Origin: Mucilaginibacter jinjuensis | GTDB taxonomy: Bacteria; Bacteroidota; Bacteroidia; Sphingobacteriales; Sphingobacteriaceae | Direction: 5' to 3' | Assembly (NCBI RefSeq): GCF_028596025.1 | Contig: NZ_CP117167.1 | Location: 3,968,001 to 4,032,000, forward strand | Length of the DNA: 64,000 bases | Part shown: one piece after another, positions 36,208 through 44,950 of the stretch | Layout of the letters: each line of letters begins with the position of its first letter | Numbering within the stretch: position 1 is the first letter of the stretch | Notes under the pieces: generated by a model | What the model was told of the DNA's origin: nothing | The model's database searches: none | The model's input: the letters and a program-made list of their open reading frames with translations, nothing else | Program-made: the position numbers and the translations under genes

Positions 36208-37236
36208 TTATATAAACTGCACTTTAACTTCGCCAGATGCGGCATGCACTTCAACCGGTACTCCTCCACCAAATACAGCTCCCGATAACTTTTTACCATC
36301 ATTAGTGCCTGAGAATTTTTTAGGCATATCACCGCTAATAGATTTTCCTTCACAATTGAGGTTAAAACCATCTTTTGATGTCAGGATAATATTGGCATCC
36401 CCTTCGGTAGCATTGAGCTTAATGGATTTACAGGCTTTAGATAATTCGGCATTAATAGTGCCCGATACCGTAGTTGCTGTTAAATGGCACGACATCCGTT
36501 TCAGGGTTATATCACCTGCTGTGGTTTGGGTATTAAAAGTACCGTCAATCTCGTCCGACAGGATATTACCGGCCAGTGTTTCGGCATCAATAGTACCTTT
36601 CAAACGGCTCAGGTTAATACCACCCTCATCTGTTTTGAGTTTAACCTTGCCCTGGCAATTCATGGCAACTATATCACCGCTTTTGGTTGACAGATCAATG
36701 TCAGAACCGGCATTAGAAACGTTAATATCACCACTTTCAGTATGACCTTTAATTACCCCTGTTATCTTTTCCAGGTTTACAGACCCACTGGTGTTAAAAG
36801 TTTGGTTGCCATCTAAATTCACCAGGCTTACACTGCCTGTTTTTGAAGTGAGGTTACAAACAACATTACGGGGAACAAATATTTTAAAAGAAATACTTAC
36901 AGCTTTTTTCCAGTTGCTATCACCGTATTTACAGGTTGCAGATACCATTAACTGATGATCGCGTACTACCATATCAATGGCATAATCCTGCTCTACAAAA
37001 CGTCTCAGTTCGGCTTTTGATGAAGTGGCCTCATTAATGGCATCAACGTATACCTCTATACTGGGTTGGTCACTGGTGCCTATTACAGCAATATTACCGG
37101 CCAAAGTTTTAACACTAACACTACGTATAGGGTCTTTAATTTGCTTTTGTATAAGCGGCTCGTTAGTCCAGTTTACCTGGGCGAAAGTGATACTGTATAC
37201 AAATATCAGGACCAGTGTTATGAGGGGCGTTTTCAT
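36208..37236 (-). CDS. DUF4097 beta-strand repeat protein, operon C
   Basis: 342 residues with a signal peptide (LITLVLIFVYSITFAQ). It is a diverged paralogue of the operon B protein: the repeat period of 20-21 residues is kept, but the TSGGS turn is replaced by TKSGD, TDEGG, TLAGN and TTAGD. The segment NCQGKVKLKTDEGGINLSRL aligns with NCQGTIRLETSGGSLNLTRL of the paralogue. Last gene of operon C. Its role in the export system is inferred only from its place at the end of both permease operons. Confidence 0.83.
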   Translation of the reverse strand: MKTPLITLVLIFVYSITFAQVNWTNEPLIQKQIKDPIRSVSVKTLAGNIAVIGTSDQPSIEVYVDAINEATSSKAELRRFVEQDYAIDMVVRDHQLMVSATCKYGDSNWKKAVSISFKIFVPRNVVCNLTSKTGSVSLVNLDGNQTFNTSGSVNLEKITGVIKGHTESGDINVSNAGSDIDLSTKSGDIVAMNCQGKVKLKTDEGGINLSRLKGTIDAETLAGNILSDEIDGTFNTQTTAGDITLKRMSCHLTATTVSGTINAELSKACKSIKLNATEGDANIILTSKDGFNLNCEGKSISGDMPKKFSGTNDGKKLSGAVFGGGVPVEVHAASGEVKVQFI

Positions 37237-37348
37237 GTGACTGTGGGCTTAGCCAAATATCCGATATTTTTTCGGTTATTTCACACACATCTTTTAGGAA
37301 TATGTTTCATTTCTAAAAAATAAATAACTGATTTACATTAATTTACAG

Positions 37349-39727
37349 TTACTCGCTGCGTAAACTTTTAACTGGTGTGCTAACTGCTGCCTTTATAGAT
37401 TGGAAACTTACCGTTACAAAAGCAATAATAATGGTTACCAAACCAGCCAGTACAAACAGGTACCATTGGATAGCTATCCGGTAGGCAAAATCCTGCAACC
37501 ACCTGTGCATAGCATACCAGGCAATGGGCGAAGCTATGACAATGGCTACCAAAACCAGTTTCATAAAGTTTTTAGAAAGCATTAAGGTGATGCTGCTTAC
37601 AGATGCCCCCAATACCTTACGGATGCCTATTTCTTTAGTGCGGTTAAGTACTGAGTATGCCGTAAGCGCGAACAGACCTAAACAACCTAATAAAACGGCC
37701 AGTATTGCAAAGGTTTTAAATATGGCGGCAGTACGTTGTTCTGATACGTAAATGGCATTATAGTCATCATCAAGAAAATGATAAGAGAACGGATAATTGG
37801 CAACCTCATGTTTCCAGATCGCCTCCAGATCATGCAATACTTGCGGGGCGTTTTTATCGGCCACTTTTAAGAAAAGCGCATTGGTATTATTGTTATCCAA
37901 AAAGATAATCAACGGCGTTATCGGGTCGTGCAGCGATCTGAAATTGAAATCTTTTACCACGGCTTTTACTACTCCATCATTCCCTCTGTTAATGGTTTTG
38001 CCAATGGCTTCTTCCGGCGTCCAGCCCAATGCCTTAGCGGTCGATTCATTGATAATGAATGAATACTTGAAGTTTTTACCATTATTGGTAGTATCCATTT
38101 GCAGTACATCTGCATGGGTATAATTAGTGCCTGCTAAAATTTTCAGCTTAAACATCGACACAAAATTTTCATCGGCAGGTATGGCATTCACCATTACCTT
38201 TTTGCCATCGTGAGTGGTAATACCATCGCCCCAGCCCACATTAACCGGCGATGAATTAGCCACGCTAATCCCTTCAACATTAGGCACGGCGGCCATTTGT
38301 GTTTTAAGGGTATTAACAACCGGATATAAATTATAATCGAGCGGCAAAACAATCACGTTATTGCGGTTATAGCCCACATCTTTAGTCTGGATGTAATTAA
38401 GCTGGCGAATAATAATTGTGGTAGATATAATAAGGAAGAAGGAAATTACAAACTGAAACACAATAAGCGATTGGCGCAACGATGTATTACCCGTAAATGC
38501 AAAACCCGATTTTAAAAGCTTGATAAGTTTAACGTTCGATAACAACAGCGATGGGTAGGCACCAGCAACAAAGCTGATTACAATGCTCAATATCATTAAT
38601 AAAACTAATACAATGGGATTCAGCAAATCTTCAGTAGTGAAGTTCTTTCCAGCCATTGCATTAAACTGAGGTAGCAAAGTGTAAGCTACCAATATAGCCA
38701 GCACGGTAGCGAGAGTGGTAAAGAATACAGACTCGCCAATAAACTGCCTGAACAGTTGCAGGGTACTTGCCCCTAACACTTTACGGATGCTGATTTCGGC
38801 ACTCCGTCCTGCCGATTGCGCTACTGCCAGGTTGGTATAGTTAACCGCTGCAATAATTAAAATAAGCAGCGCAATACTGAACAGGATGTAGATATAAGTG
38901 AGACTTCCATTTAACTCAAGGCCGCTAAGCTGCGAGTGCAGGTGAACACTTTTTAGCGGTTCGAGATTTAAGGTTAAATATTCCTGGCCAGTCATTTTAA
39001 GCTCGCCGGCGCTTACCTGCTGCATATAAGCGCTAATTTGTTTTTGCAGCGGCTGGATATTGTTGCCATTTTTCAGCAACAGATAGGTAACATAATTAGC
39101 CGAAAACCATTCTTCATTTTTGGCAGCTGAAAGTACATCGAAGGGCACCACAAAATCAAAATGAATCTGTGAGTTGGGTGCGATGTTTGCGGCAATGCCA
39201 CTTACCACATAGTCTTTCTTACCCAATTTAAGGGTTTTGCCCATCGGGTCTGCATCGCCAAAATACTTTTTAGCCATTGCCGATGTAAGCACGATATGAT
39301 CTGGTGCAGATAATGCTTGTGCAGCGCTTCCTTCTAACAGGTGAAAAGAGAATACTTTGAAGAAAGGCTGATCGGCATAAAGGATATTATCTTCGTGGAA
39401 AAACTTACCATCCTTATTAAAAACACCATCGTATCTGATAGTCCGCACGTAATCTTCTACTTCCGGGAACATTCTTTTTAATTGCGGGCCATCTTTACTA
39501 CCTGTAACTGCTGTTTTGCTTGTACTGCCGTGGTTATATTCCATAGTAACCCGCGCAATACGGTTGGCATTCTGATGGAAATTATCGTAAGTTAATTCAT
39601 TATATAAATACAAACCAATTAACAAGCAACTGGCCAACCCTGCCGTTAAACCCAATATATTCACAAACGAATACAGCCTGTTCTTTTTAAGCTTACGCCA
39701 TGCTATTTTAAAGTAGTTCTTTATCAT
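37349..39727 (-). CDS. FtsX/MacB-type ABC transporter permease (operon C, copy 5)
   Basis: 792 residues. Two PCD/FtsX modules with coupling motifs SAEISIRKVLGAST (first half; Ser replaces the usual Gly) and KEIGIRKVLGAS (second half). It starts MIKNYFKIAWRKLKKNRLYSFVNILGLTAGL and ends STPVKSLRSE. Its N-terminal periplasmic domain differs strongly from its neighbours, which suggests different partners or cargo. It is the last permease before DUF4097. Confidence 0.92.
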   Translation of the reverse strand: MIKNYFKIAWRKLKKNRLYSFVNILGLTAGLASCLLIGLYLYNELTYDNFHQNANRIARVTMEYNHGSTSKTAVTGSKDGPQLKRMFPEVEDYVRTIRYDGVFNKDGKFFHEDNILYADQPFFKVFSFHLLEGSAAQALSAPDHIVLTSAMAKKYFGDADPMGKTLKLGKKDYVVSGIAANIAPNSQIHFDFVVPFDVLSAAKNEEWFSANYVTYLLLKNGNNIQPLQKQISAYMQQVSAGELKMTGQEYLTLNLEPLKSVHLHSQLSGLELNGSLTYIYILFSIALLILIIAAVNYTNLAVAQSAGRSAEISIRKVLGASTLQLFRQFIGESVFFTTLATVLAILVAYTLLPQFNAMAGKNFTTEDLLNPIVLVLLMILSIVISFVAGAYPSLLLSNVKLIKLLKSGFAFTGNTSLRQSLIVFQFVISFFLIISTTIIIRQLNYIQTKDVGYNRNNVIVLPLDYNLYPVVNTLKTQMAAVPNVEGISVANSSPVNVGWGDGITTHDGKKVMVNAIPADENFVSMFKLKILAGTNYTHADVLQMDTTNNGKNFKYSFIINESTAKALGWTPEEAIGKTINRGNDGVVKAVVKDFNFRSLHDPITPLIIFLDNNNTNALFLKVADKNAPQVLHDLEAIWKHEVANYPFSYHFLDDDYNAIYVSEQRTAAIFKTFAILAVLLGCLGLFALTAYSVLNRTKEIGIRKVLGASVSSITLMLSKNFMKLVLVAIVIASPIAWYAMHRWLQDFAYRIAIQWYLFVLAGLVTIIIAFVTVSFQSIKAAVSTPVKSLRSE

Positions 39728-39730
39728 TTC

Positions 39731-39762
39731 TGTTGTCAGTTATCAGTTGTCGGTTGTCAGTC
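39731..39762. repeat. TTGTC(A/G)GTTATC-type repeat, leader of permease copy 5
   Basis: Four tandem imperfect copies of a 7-8-bp word (TGTTGTCAG, TTATCAG, TTGTCGG, TTGTCAG) lie within 4 bp of the start codon on the 5' side of the gene. The same kind of block precedes all five permeases of operon C. Confidence 0.65.
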
Positions 39763-39875
39763 TTTGCACACGTGAACCACATTTATTATCAACATTTTAT
39801 TTTTAGCTCTTTATCTAATCAACTATTATGGGGTTACAACTCACTCATTCACCACTCACTCCCTCTCAACTAAAT

Positions 39876-42326
39876 TCACTCGCTTCTCAAACTTTTTATC
39901 GGGTTCGTCAATGCTGCTTTAATGGCCTGGAAGCTGATGGTAAGCATCGCGATCAATACCGAAATACCAGCCGCCAGTATAAATACCAGCCAGTTGATGG
40001 CAACGCGGTAAGCAAAGTTTTGCAGCCAGCTGTGCATGGCAAACCAGGCTATCGGGAAGGCCACAAGGCTTGCAAACAGGATCAATTTCAGGAAATCAAC
40101 CGAGAGCATGCTTACAATACCACTGATAGATGCACCCAATACTTTGCGGATGCCAATTTCCCTGATGCGTTGTTGGGTAGCATAAGCTGCTAAACCCATT
40201 AAACCGATACAGGCAATAAAGATGGCCAACACGGTAAACACGCTGAATACCTTTTGTGCAGTTTGCTCGGCATGATATTGTTCGGCAACGGTTTGGTCGA
40301 GGAAGTTGTAATGGTAGGGGTGATCTTTAACGAAACTATCCCAGGTATGCTGGATACTGTTTAGGGTGCTCTGAAAATGATCTGATTTTACCTTTACCCC
40401 TATCTCCCCAAACACCGTATTATTACGCTGGCCGCTGTTGAATATCAGTGGTGTAATTTTTTGGTGTAACGATTGATAATGGAAATCTTTAACCACGCCT
40501 ATCACCGTAAAAATAACATTTGAGCCATCCTTCAATGTAACGCCCGGACTGGTTAGCCGCGCACCGATCGGGTTTTTCAAGCCCATTTCACTTACGGCTT
40601 TTTCATTAAGTACTAAACCTAATGAGTCTGTTGGATAAGATTCTGAAAAGAAACGCCCTTGCTTAACTTCAAGGCCAAGCAATTTGGAAAAATCGTCATC
40701 AACCACAATGCCGCGGCCTGTTATAGATTGTTTTGAACCTTCGGGCTGGTAACTTACACCAAAAAAGCCTGCATCGCCGGGCATGGTTGATGTGCCGCTT
40801 ACCGACTCTACTCCAGGGATTTTCAGCAATTCATTTTTAAAAGCTTTGGTTTGTTTGTTGAGCAAAAATGCATTGTTCACCACAATGATATGGTCCTTTT
40901 TAAAACCCAGTTTATCGCCTTGCATAAAATTGATCTGCTGGTTTACAATAATGGTAGCGATGATTAATACAATGGATATACTGAATTGGAAGATCACCAA
41001 CCCATTCCGCAGAAACAAACCGTATTTGTTTGATTTAAATCGTCCCTTTAAAACGGTTATCGGATTAAATGACGACAGAATAAATGCGGGATATATACCT
41101 GCTATTCCACCAAGCACAATTGCAAATACAACAAGCAACAATAAGTGCAAAGGCGTTATAAAATATAAGACTGAAAGATCTTTATCGGCGATCTGGTTAA
41201 ACAACGGTAATAGCAACAGTATCAACCCAAAAGCTATAACCAAACTCATCAGGCTAATGATTACAGACTCGGTTAAGAACTGGTAAACAATAGATTGTTT
41301 ATCGGACCCGAATGTTTTGCGGATCCCTACTTCTTTAGCGCGTTCGACAGATAATGAGGTTGAGAGGTTGATGAAATTGATACAGGCCAGTGCCAATATA
41401 AATATGGCAATTACGCTAAACAGGTAAATGGTGGTCATGCTGCCATTTACGCTGAGTTCGGATTCCAGGTCTGAAATCAAATGTATTTTGGTAAGCGGCT
41501 GCAAATAATAATGGTAGCCATTACCCGCTGCCGTAAATTGCTCATAAGTTTCGCCGAAAGAACGGCCAATTTCTCCCGCGACATATTTTTTGACAATGGA
41601 TGGAAGCTTTGCATCAACAGCCTGCGGCGAAGCGCCCGGCTTAAGCAGTAAATAAGTGTAAGCCGAAAAACCGGTATAATTAGGCTGACTGGTAAACGGG
41701 AAGCTACTTGCAGAAATCAGCATACTAAACTTAAAGTGTGAGTTAGCGGGCCAGTCCTGCACCACAGCGCTGATTACAAAGTTTGGGTTCGCGTTATTTT
41801 GATCAACCAAAAACTGTTTACCGATGGCCTGATCTGCCGAACCAAAAATGCGTTTAGCTGTACTCTCGCTAATAACCACATTATTTACTTTAGTTAAAGC
41901 AGTTAAGGGATTACCGGCGAGTGCCTTGTAACTAAACACATTAAAAAAGTTAGAATCGGCAATCAGTACCTTTCTTTCCTCAAAAACCTTATCACCATAT
42001 TTAAGCGGGAAAGTGCCATTTCCTATAGGGTCAAACATCCTGGTGCATTGTTCAATCTCGGGGAAATCATGTCTCGCCGCATCACCAATTGACGCCGGGA
42101 TAATGGCATAAGACGTTGATCTGCCAGGATAAATCCGATCAAGCGCTATCCGGTAAATACGGTCGCCTTTCTCCTGAAACTTATCATAACTCAGCTCATC
42201 CTGTATAAACAAAACAATGAGCAGGCAAACGGCCATACCTGTAGCCAAACCCAATATGTTAATAACACTAAACGCTTTGCGTTTCAGTAAGCTTCGTAAA
42301 GCTACTTTCAGATAGTTTTTAAACAT
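39876..42326 (-). CDS. FtsX/MacB-type ABC transporter permease (operon C, copy 4)
   Basis: 816 residues, two PCD/FtsX modules, coupling motifs KEVGIRKTFGSDK and REIGIRKVLGAS. It starts MFKNYLKVALRSLLKRKAF and ends TNPIKSLRSE. First helix ILGLATGMAVCLLIVLFI; the middle block (LSSFNPITVLKGRF) has the signature of the family. It lies between copies 3 and 5 with spacers of 127 and 148 bp made of repeat words. Confidence 0.92.
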   Translation of the reverse strand: MFKNYLKVALRSLLKRKAFSVINILGLATGMAVCLLIVLFIQDELSYDKFQEKGDRIYRIALDRIYPGRSTSYAIIPASIGDAARHDFPEIEQCTRMFDPIGNGTFPLKYGDKVFEERKVLIADSNFFNVFSYKALAGNPLTALTKVNNVVISESTAKRIFGSADQAIGKQFLVDQNNANPNFVISAVVQDWPANSHFKFSMLISASSFPFTSQPNYTGFSAYTYLLLKPGASPQAVDAKLPSIVKKYVAGEIGRSFGETYEQFTAAGNGYHYYLQPLTKIHLISDLESELSVNGSMTTIYLFSVIAIFILALACINFINLSTSLSVERAKEVGIRKTFGSDKQSIVYQFLTESVIISLMSLVIAFGLILLLLPLFNQIADKDLSVLYFITPLHLLLLVVFAIVLGGIAGIYPAFILSSFNPITVLKGRFKSNKYGLFLRNGLVIFQFSISIVLIIATIIVNQQINFMQGDKLGFKKDHIIVVNNAFLLNKQTKAFKNELLKIPGVESVSGTSTMPGDAGFFGVSYQPEGSKQSITGRGIVVDDDFSKLLGLEVKQGRFFSESYPTDSLGLVLNEKAVSEMGLKNPIGARLTSPGVTLKDGSNVIFTVIGVVKDFHYQSLHQKITPLIFNSGQRNNTVFGEIGVKVKSDHFQSTLNSIQHTWDSFVKDHPYHYNFLDQTVAEQYHAEQTAQKVFSVFTVLAIFIACIGLMGLAAYATQQRIREIGIRKVLGASISGIVSMLSVDFLKLILFASLVAFPIAWFAMHSWLQNFAYRVAINWLVFILAAGISVLIAMLTISFQAIKAALTNPIKSLRSE

Positions 42327-42332
42327 GGTATT

Positions 42333-42383
42333 CAGTTGTCTGTTATCAGTTCGGTTGTCTGTTATCGGTTGTTTGTTGTCAGT
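42333..42383. repeat. TTGTCNGTTATC-type repeat, leader of permease copy 4
   Basis: Six or so imperfect copies of the word family (AGTTGTCTG, TTATCAG, TTGTCTG, TTATCGG, TTGTTTG, TTGTCAG) stand directly 5' of the start codon; pyrimidine-rich CTTTTGTC words follow to 42450. Confidence 0.65.
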
Positions 42384-42453
42384 CTTTGTTCCCTCTTATA
42401 ATCCTCTATCTTTTATCTAATTGTCTTTTGTCCCCAAGTCCTTTATCCAAAAT

Positions 42454-44841
42454 CTATTTACTACGCAAGCTTTTAACCGGGTTTGCTAAAGCTGCTTTAA
42501 CCGAGCGATAGCTAACCGTTAAAGACGAAATAACAATTGTAATTAACACCGCCGATAAGAAGATCCAGGGGCTTAGTGCTATCCGGTATTTAAAATCTTG
42601 TAGGTAGTGGTGCATAGCCCACCAGGCTAGTGGTGCGGCAATTACAAAAGCCACAAGCACCAGCATACCAAACTCGCGCCCAAACAACCATATAATATTT
42701 TGTACCGAGGCTCCTAATACTTTCCGTACGCCTATCTCTTTGGTTTTACGCAGTGCCATAAAAGATATTAATCCATATAGGCCCAGGCACCCAATTAAGA
42801 TGGCGATGCATGCAAATACCTCAATCAGCTTTAACATGGTATTATCCTGATCGTAAAATTTGGCAAGGCGCTCATCCAAAAACTGATAGCTATAAATATG
42901 ATCGGGGTAGGTTTCGGTCCAAAGTTTATCAAAAGCAGCCAAAGCAGGTTTAGCATTATTAAGGTTAACTTTTATAGCATAATTATCATAACTCTGATAG
43001 TTAGTGGTTAAAAATACCGGCGCTATACCTTGACGGAATGAGGCATTGTGAAAATTCTTAATCACCCCCACAACCGGGCCAGTATTACCCCCGGCACGAA
43101 TCATTTTGCCAATAATATCCTGCGGCGAACGCAGATTTAGTTTTTTCACTACCACTTCATTCACAACGAATTCGCGCGAGGTATCCGATGGAAACAGGTT
43201 GCGGCCGGCTATCAGCTTTAATCCAAAAGTTTTAATGTATTGGTCGTCGGCATCCTTTTCGTTAATTTCCCAAAGCTCATCTTTAACGTTATTGCCATAT
43301 CTGATGCCCGTTAGGTTATTAGATTGAGAAGCTGGCGGCTGATGGCATATCGAAACACTCTCTACCCCCGGCACGCTGGCCAGCCGGTTATGTAAGGTAT
43401 TCATCTTCATTTTATCATCTGTTGGTACAGGCAATAAAATGATCCCTTGTTTATTAAAACCTAAATCGGTAGTGCGCGAAAAATTCATCTGGCTGGCTAT
43501 CACTATAGTACCAATAATCAGCACCTGCGAAATTGCGAACTGCGTTATAACCAGCACTCTCCTTAAAGAAAAACCGCCCACATTTTTCTGCGACACTTCC
43601 CCTTTTAAAGCGATTACAGGCTGAAATTTTGCAAGTACCAAACCCGGATAAGAACCTGATAAAAATATAACCACTAAAGATAAAAGCACAAGGAATGATG
43701 CCAGCTCAATATCAGTACCTGTATTAAACTGAATTTTTGTGCCGAAAAGATCATTAAGATAAGGCAAAGCAAGATAGGCCAACACACAAGCCCCTGCTAC
43801 AGACAGGAGTGTAATTAATGCCGTTTCTGAAATAAACTGCCAGAAAAGCTGCTTAGGTACCCCGCCCATCACTTTACGTACACCAACTTCTTTAGCCCGG
43901 TTAAGCACTTGTGCCGTAGCCAGGTTAATAAAGTTTACACAGGCTGTTACAATTAAAAACAGGCCAACTAAAGCAAAAGCCCACAGCATGCGTCTGTCTG
44001 TTTCGCCACTGTAATCTGTATTGAAGTGGATATCGTTAAGGGGCTGTAATTTATAAGTGGTGGTTTTGGCGTCTTCGGGGGCAAGGTATTTTTTAGCAAA
44101 TCCAACAAAATTAAGGTCTACATTCTGTTGGGTTACGCTTGGTTTTAACAGTAAGAAACACTGCATACTGCTCGAAACCTGTGTCCAGCTATCGTCACGC
44201 GCCAGGTCGGGATAAGCATCTTTTAAATTGAGATAGGATAAATAAATCTCGCTCTTATAATCTGTATTATTGGGGATATCCTTCAAAATCCCCGTAACCT
44301 TAAAATCTGTTTTGTTGTTATACCTTATAATTTTGCCAATGGCCTCTTCGGTACCAAAATATTTGGCAGCCATTTTTTGGGTGATAATGGCGGTATTGGG
44401 TTCGGCCAACATAGTTTTCCTGTCGCCCTGCAGTAATGGGAAATTAAATATGTCGAAAAATTGAGGCTCGGCAAATGCTACGGTTTCCTCTTCATCAAAC
44501 TTTTTAACATCCTTTGCTCCGGGTAAAGATATGAGCACCTTGCGGTTGGTTTTAATACGCGCTACGTGTTCTGCAAAGCTATAATTATCACGTACGGCCT
44601 TACCCAGGGGCTGCGGCACACCCGGTTGATATTCAATCGACTCTTCGTGAAACTCGGTAACCACCCGGTAAATCCGCTGCTTATTACGATGAAACGAATC
44701 GAAGCTTAGATGATAGCTTACCAGCATAAAAATGAGTATACCACAGGTAATACCCAATGATAAGCCCACCACATTGATAATAGCATAAGCCTTATTGTGC
44801 TTTAGGTTTCGTAAAGCCACTTTGATATAGTTTCTTATCAT
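42454..44841 (-). CDS. FtsX/MacB-type ABC transporter permease (operon C, copy 3)
   Basis: 795 residues, two PCD/FtsX modules with coupling motifs KEVGVRKVMGGV and KEIGVRKVLGAS. It starts MIRNYIKVALRNLKHNKAYAIINVVGLSLGITCG and ends ANPVKSLRSK (Lys instead of Glu at the very end). The periplasmic part contains a PQPLGKAV segment not seen in its neighbours. Confidence 0.92.
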   Translation of the reverse strand: MIRNYIKVALRNLKHNKAYAIINVVGLSLGITCGILIFMLVSYHLSFDSFHRNKQRIYRVVTEFHEESIEYQPGVPQPLGKAVRDNYSFAEHVARIKTNRKVLISLPGAKDVKKFDEEETVAFAEPQFFDIFNFPLLQGDRKTMLAEPNTAIITQKMAAKYFGTEEAIGKIIRYNNKTDFKVTGILKDIPNNTDYKSEIYLSYLNLKDAYPDLARDDSWTQVSSSMQCFLLLKPSVTQQNVDLNFVGFAKKYLAPEDAKTTTYKLQPLNDIHFNTDYSGETDRRMLWAFALVGLFLIVTACVNFINLATAQVLNRAKEVGVRKVMGGVPKQLFWQFISETALITLLSVAGACVLAYLALPYLNDLFGTKIQFNTGTDIELASFLVLLSLVVIFLSGSYPGLVLAKFQPVIALKGEVSQKNVGGFSLRRVLVITQFAISQVLIIGTIVIASQMNFSRTTDLGFNKQGIILLPVPTDDKMKMNTLHNRLASVPGVESVSICHQPPASQSNNLTGIRYGNNVKDELWEINEKDADDQYIKTFGLKLIAGRNLFPSDTSREFVVNEVVVKKLNLRSPQDIIGKMIRAGGNTGPVVGVIKNFHNASFRQGIAPVFLTTNYQSYDNYAIKVNLNNAKPALAAFDKLWTETYPDHIYSYQFLDERLAKFYDQDNTMLKLIEVFACIAILIGCLGLYGLISFMALRKTKEIGVRKVLGASVQNIIWLFGREFGMLVLVAFVIAAPLAWWAMHHYLQDFKYRIALSPWIFLSAVLITIVISSLTVSYRSVKAALANPVKSLRSK

Positions 44842-44844
44842 AGT

Positions 44845-44878
44845 TCGGTTGTCTGTTATCGGTTATCGGTTGTCAGTC
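44845..44878. repeat. TTGTC(T/G)GTTATCGG-type repeat, leader of permease copy 3
   Basis: Tandem imperfect words (CGGTTGTCTG, TTATCGG, TTATCGG, TTGTCAG) sit 4 bp from the start codon, as in the other operon C permeases. Confidence 0.65.
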
Positions 44879-44950
44879 TTGTCTTTTCGTCTTTTATTTA
44901 AAGCATAAGTGTTACTCGCTCATTCACTACTCACTCCTTCACAACTAAAC

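Noticed and set aside
36134..36745. 203-residue plus-strand frame over the second DUF4097 gene
   Set aside because: Antisense shadow of the supported gene; it also runs through the terminator of operon C.
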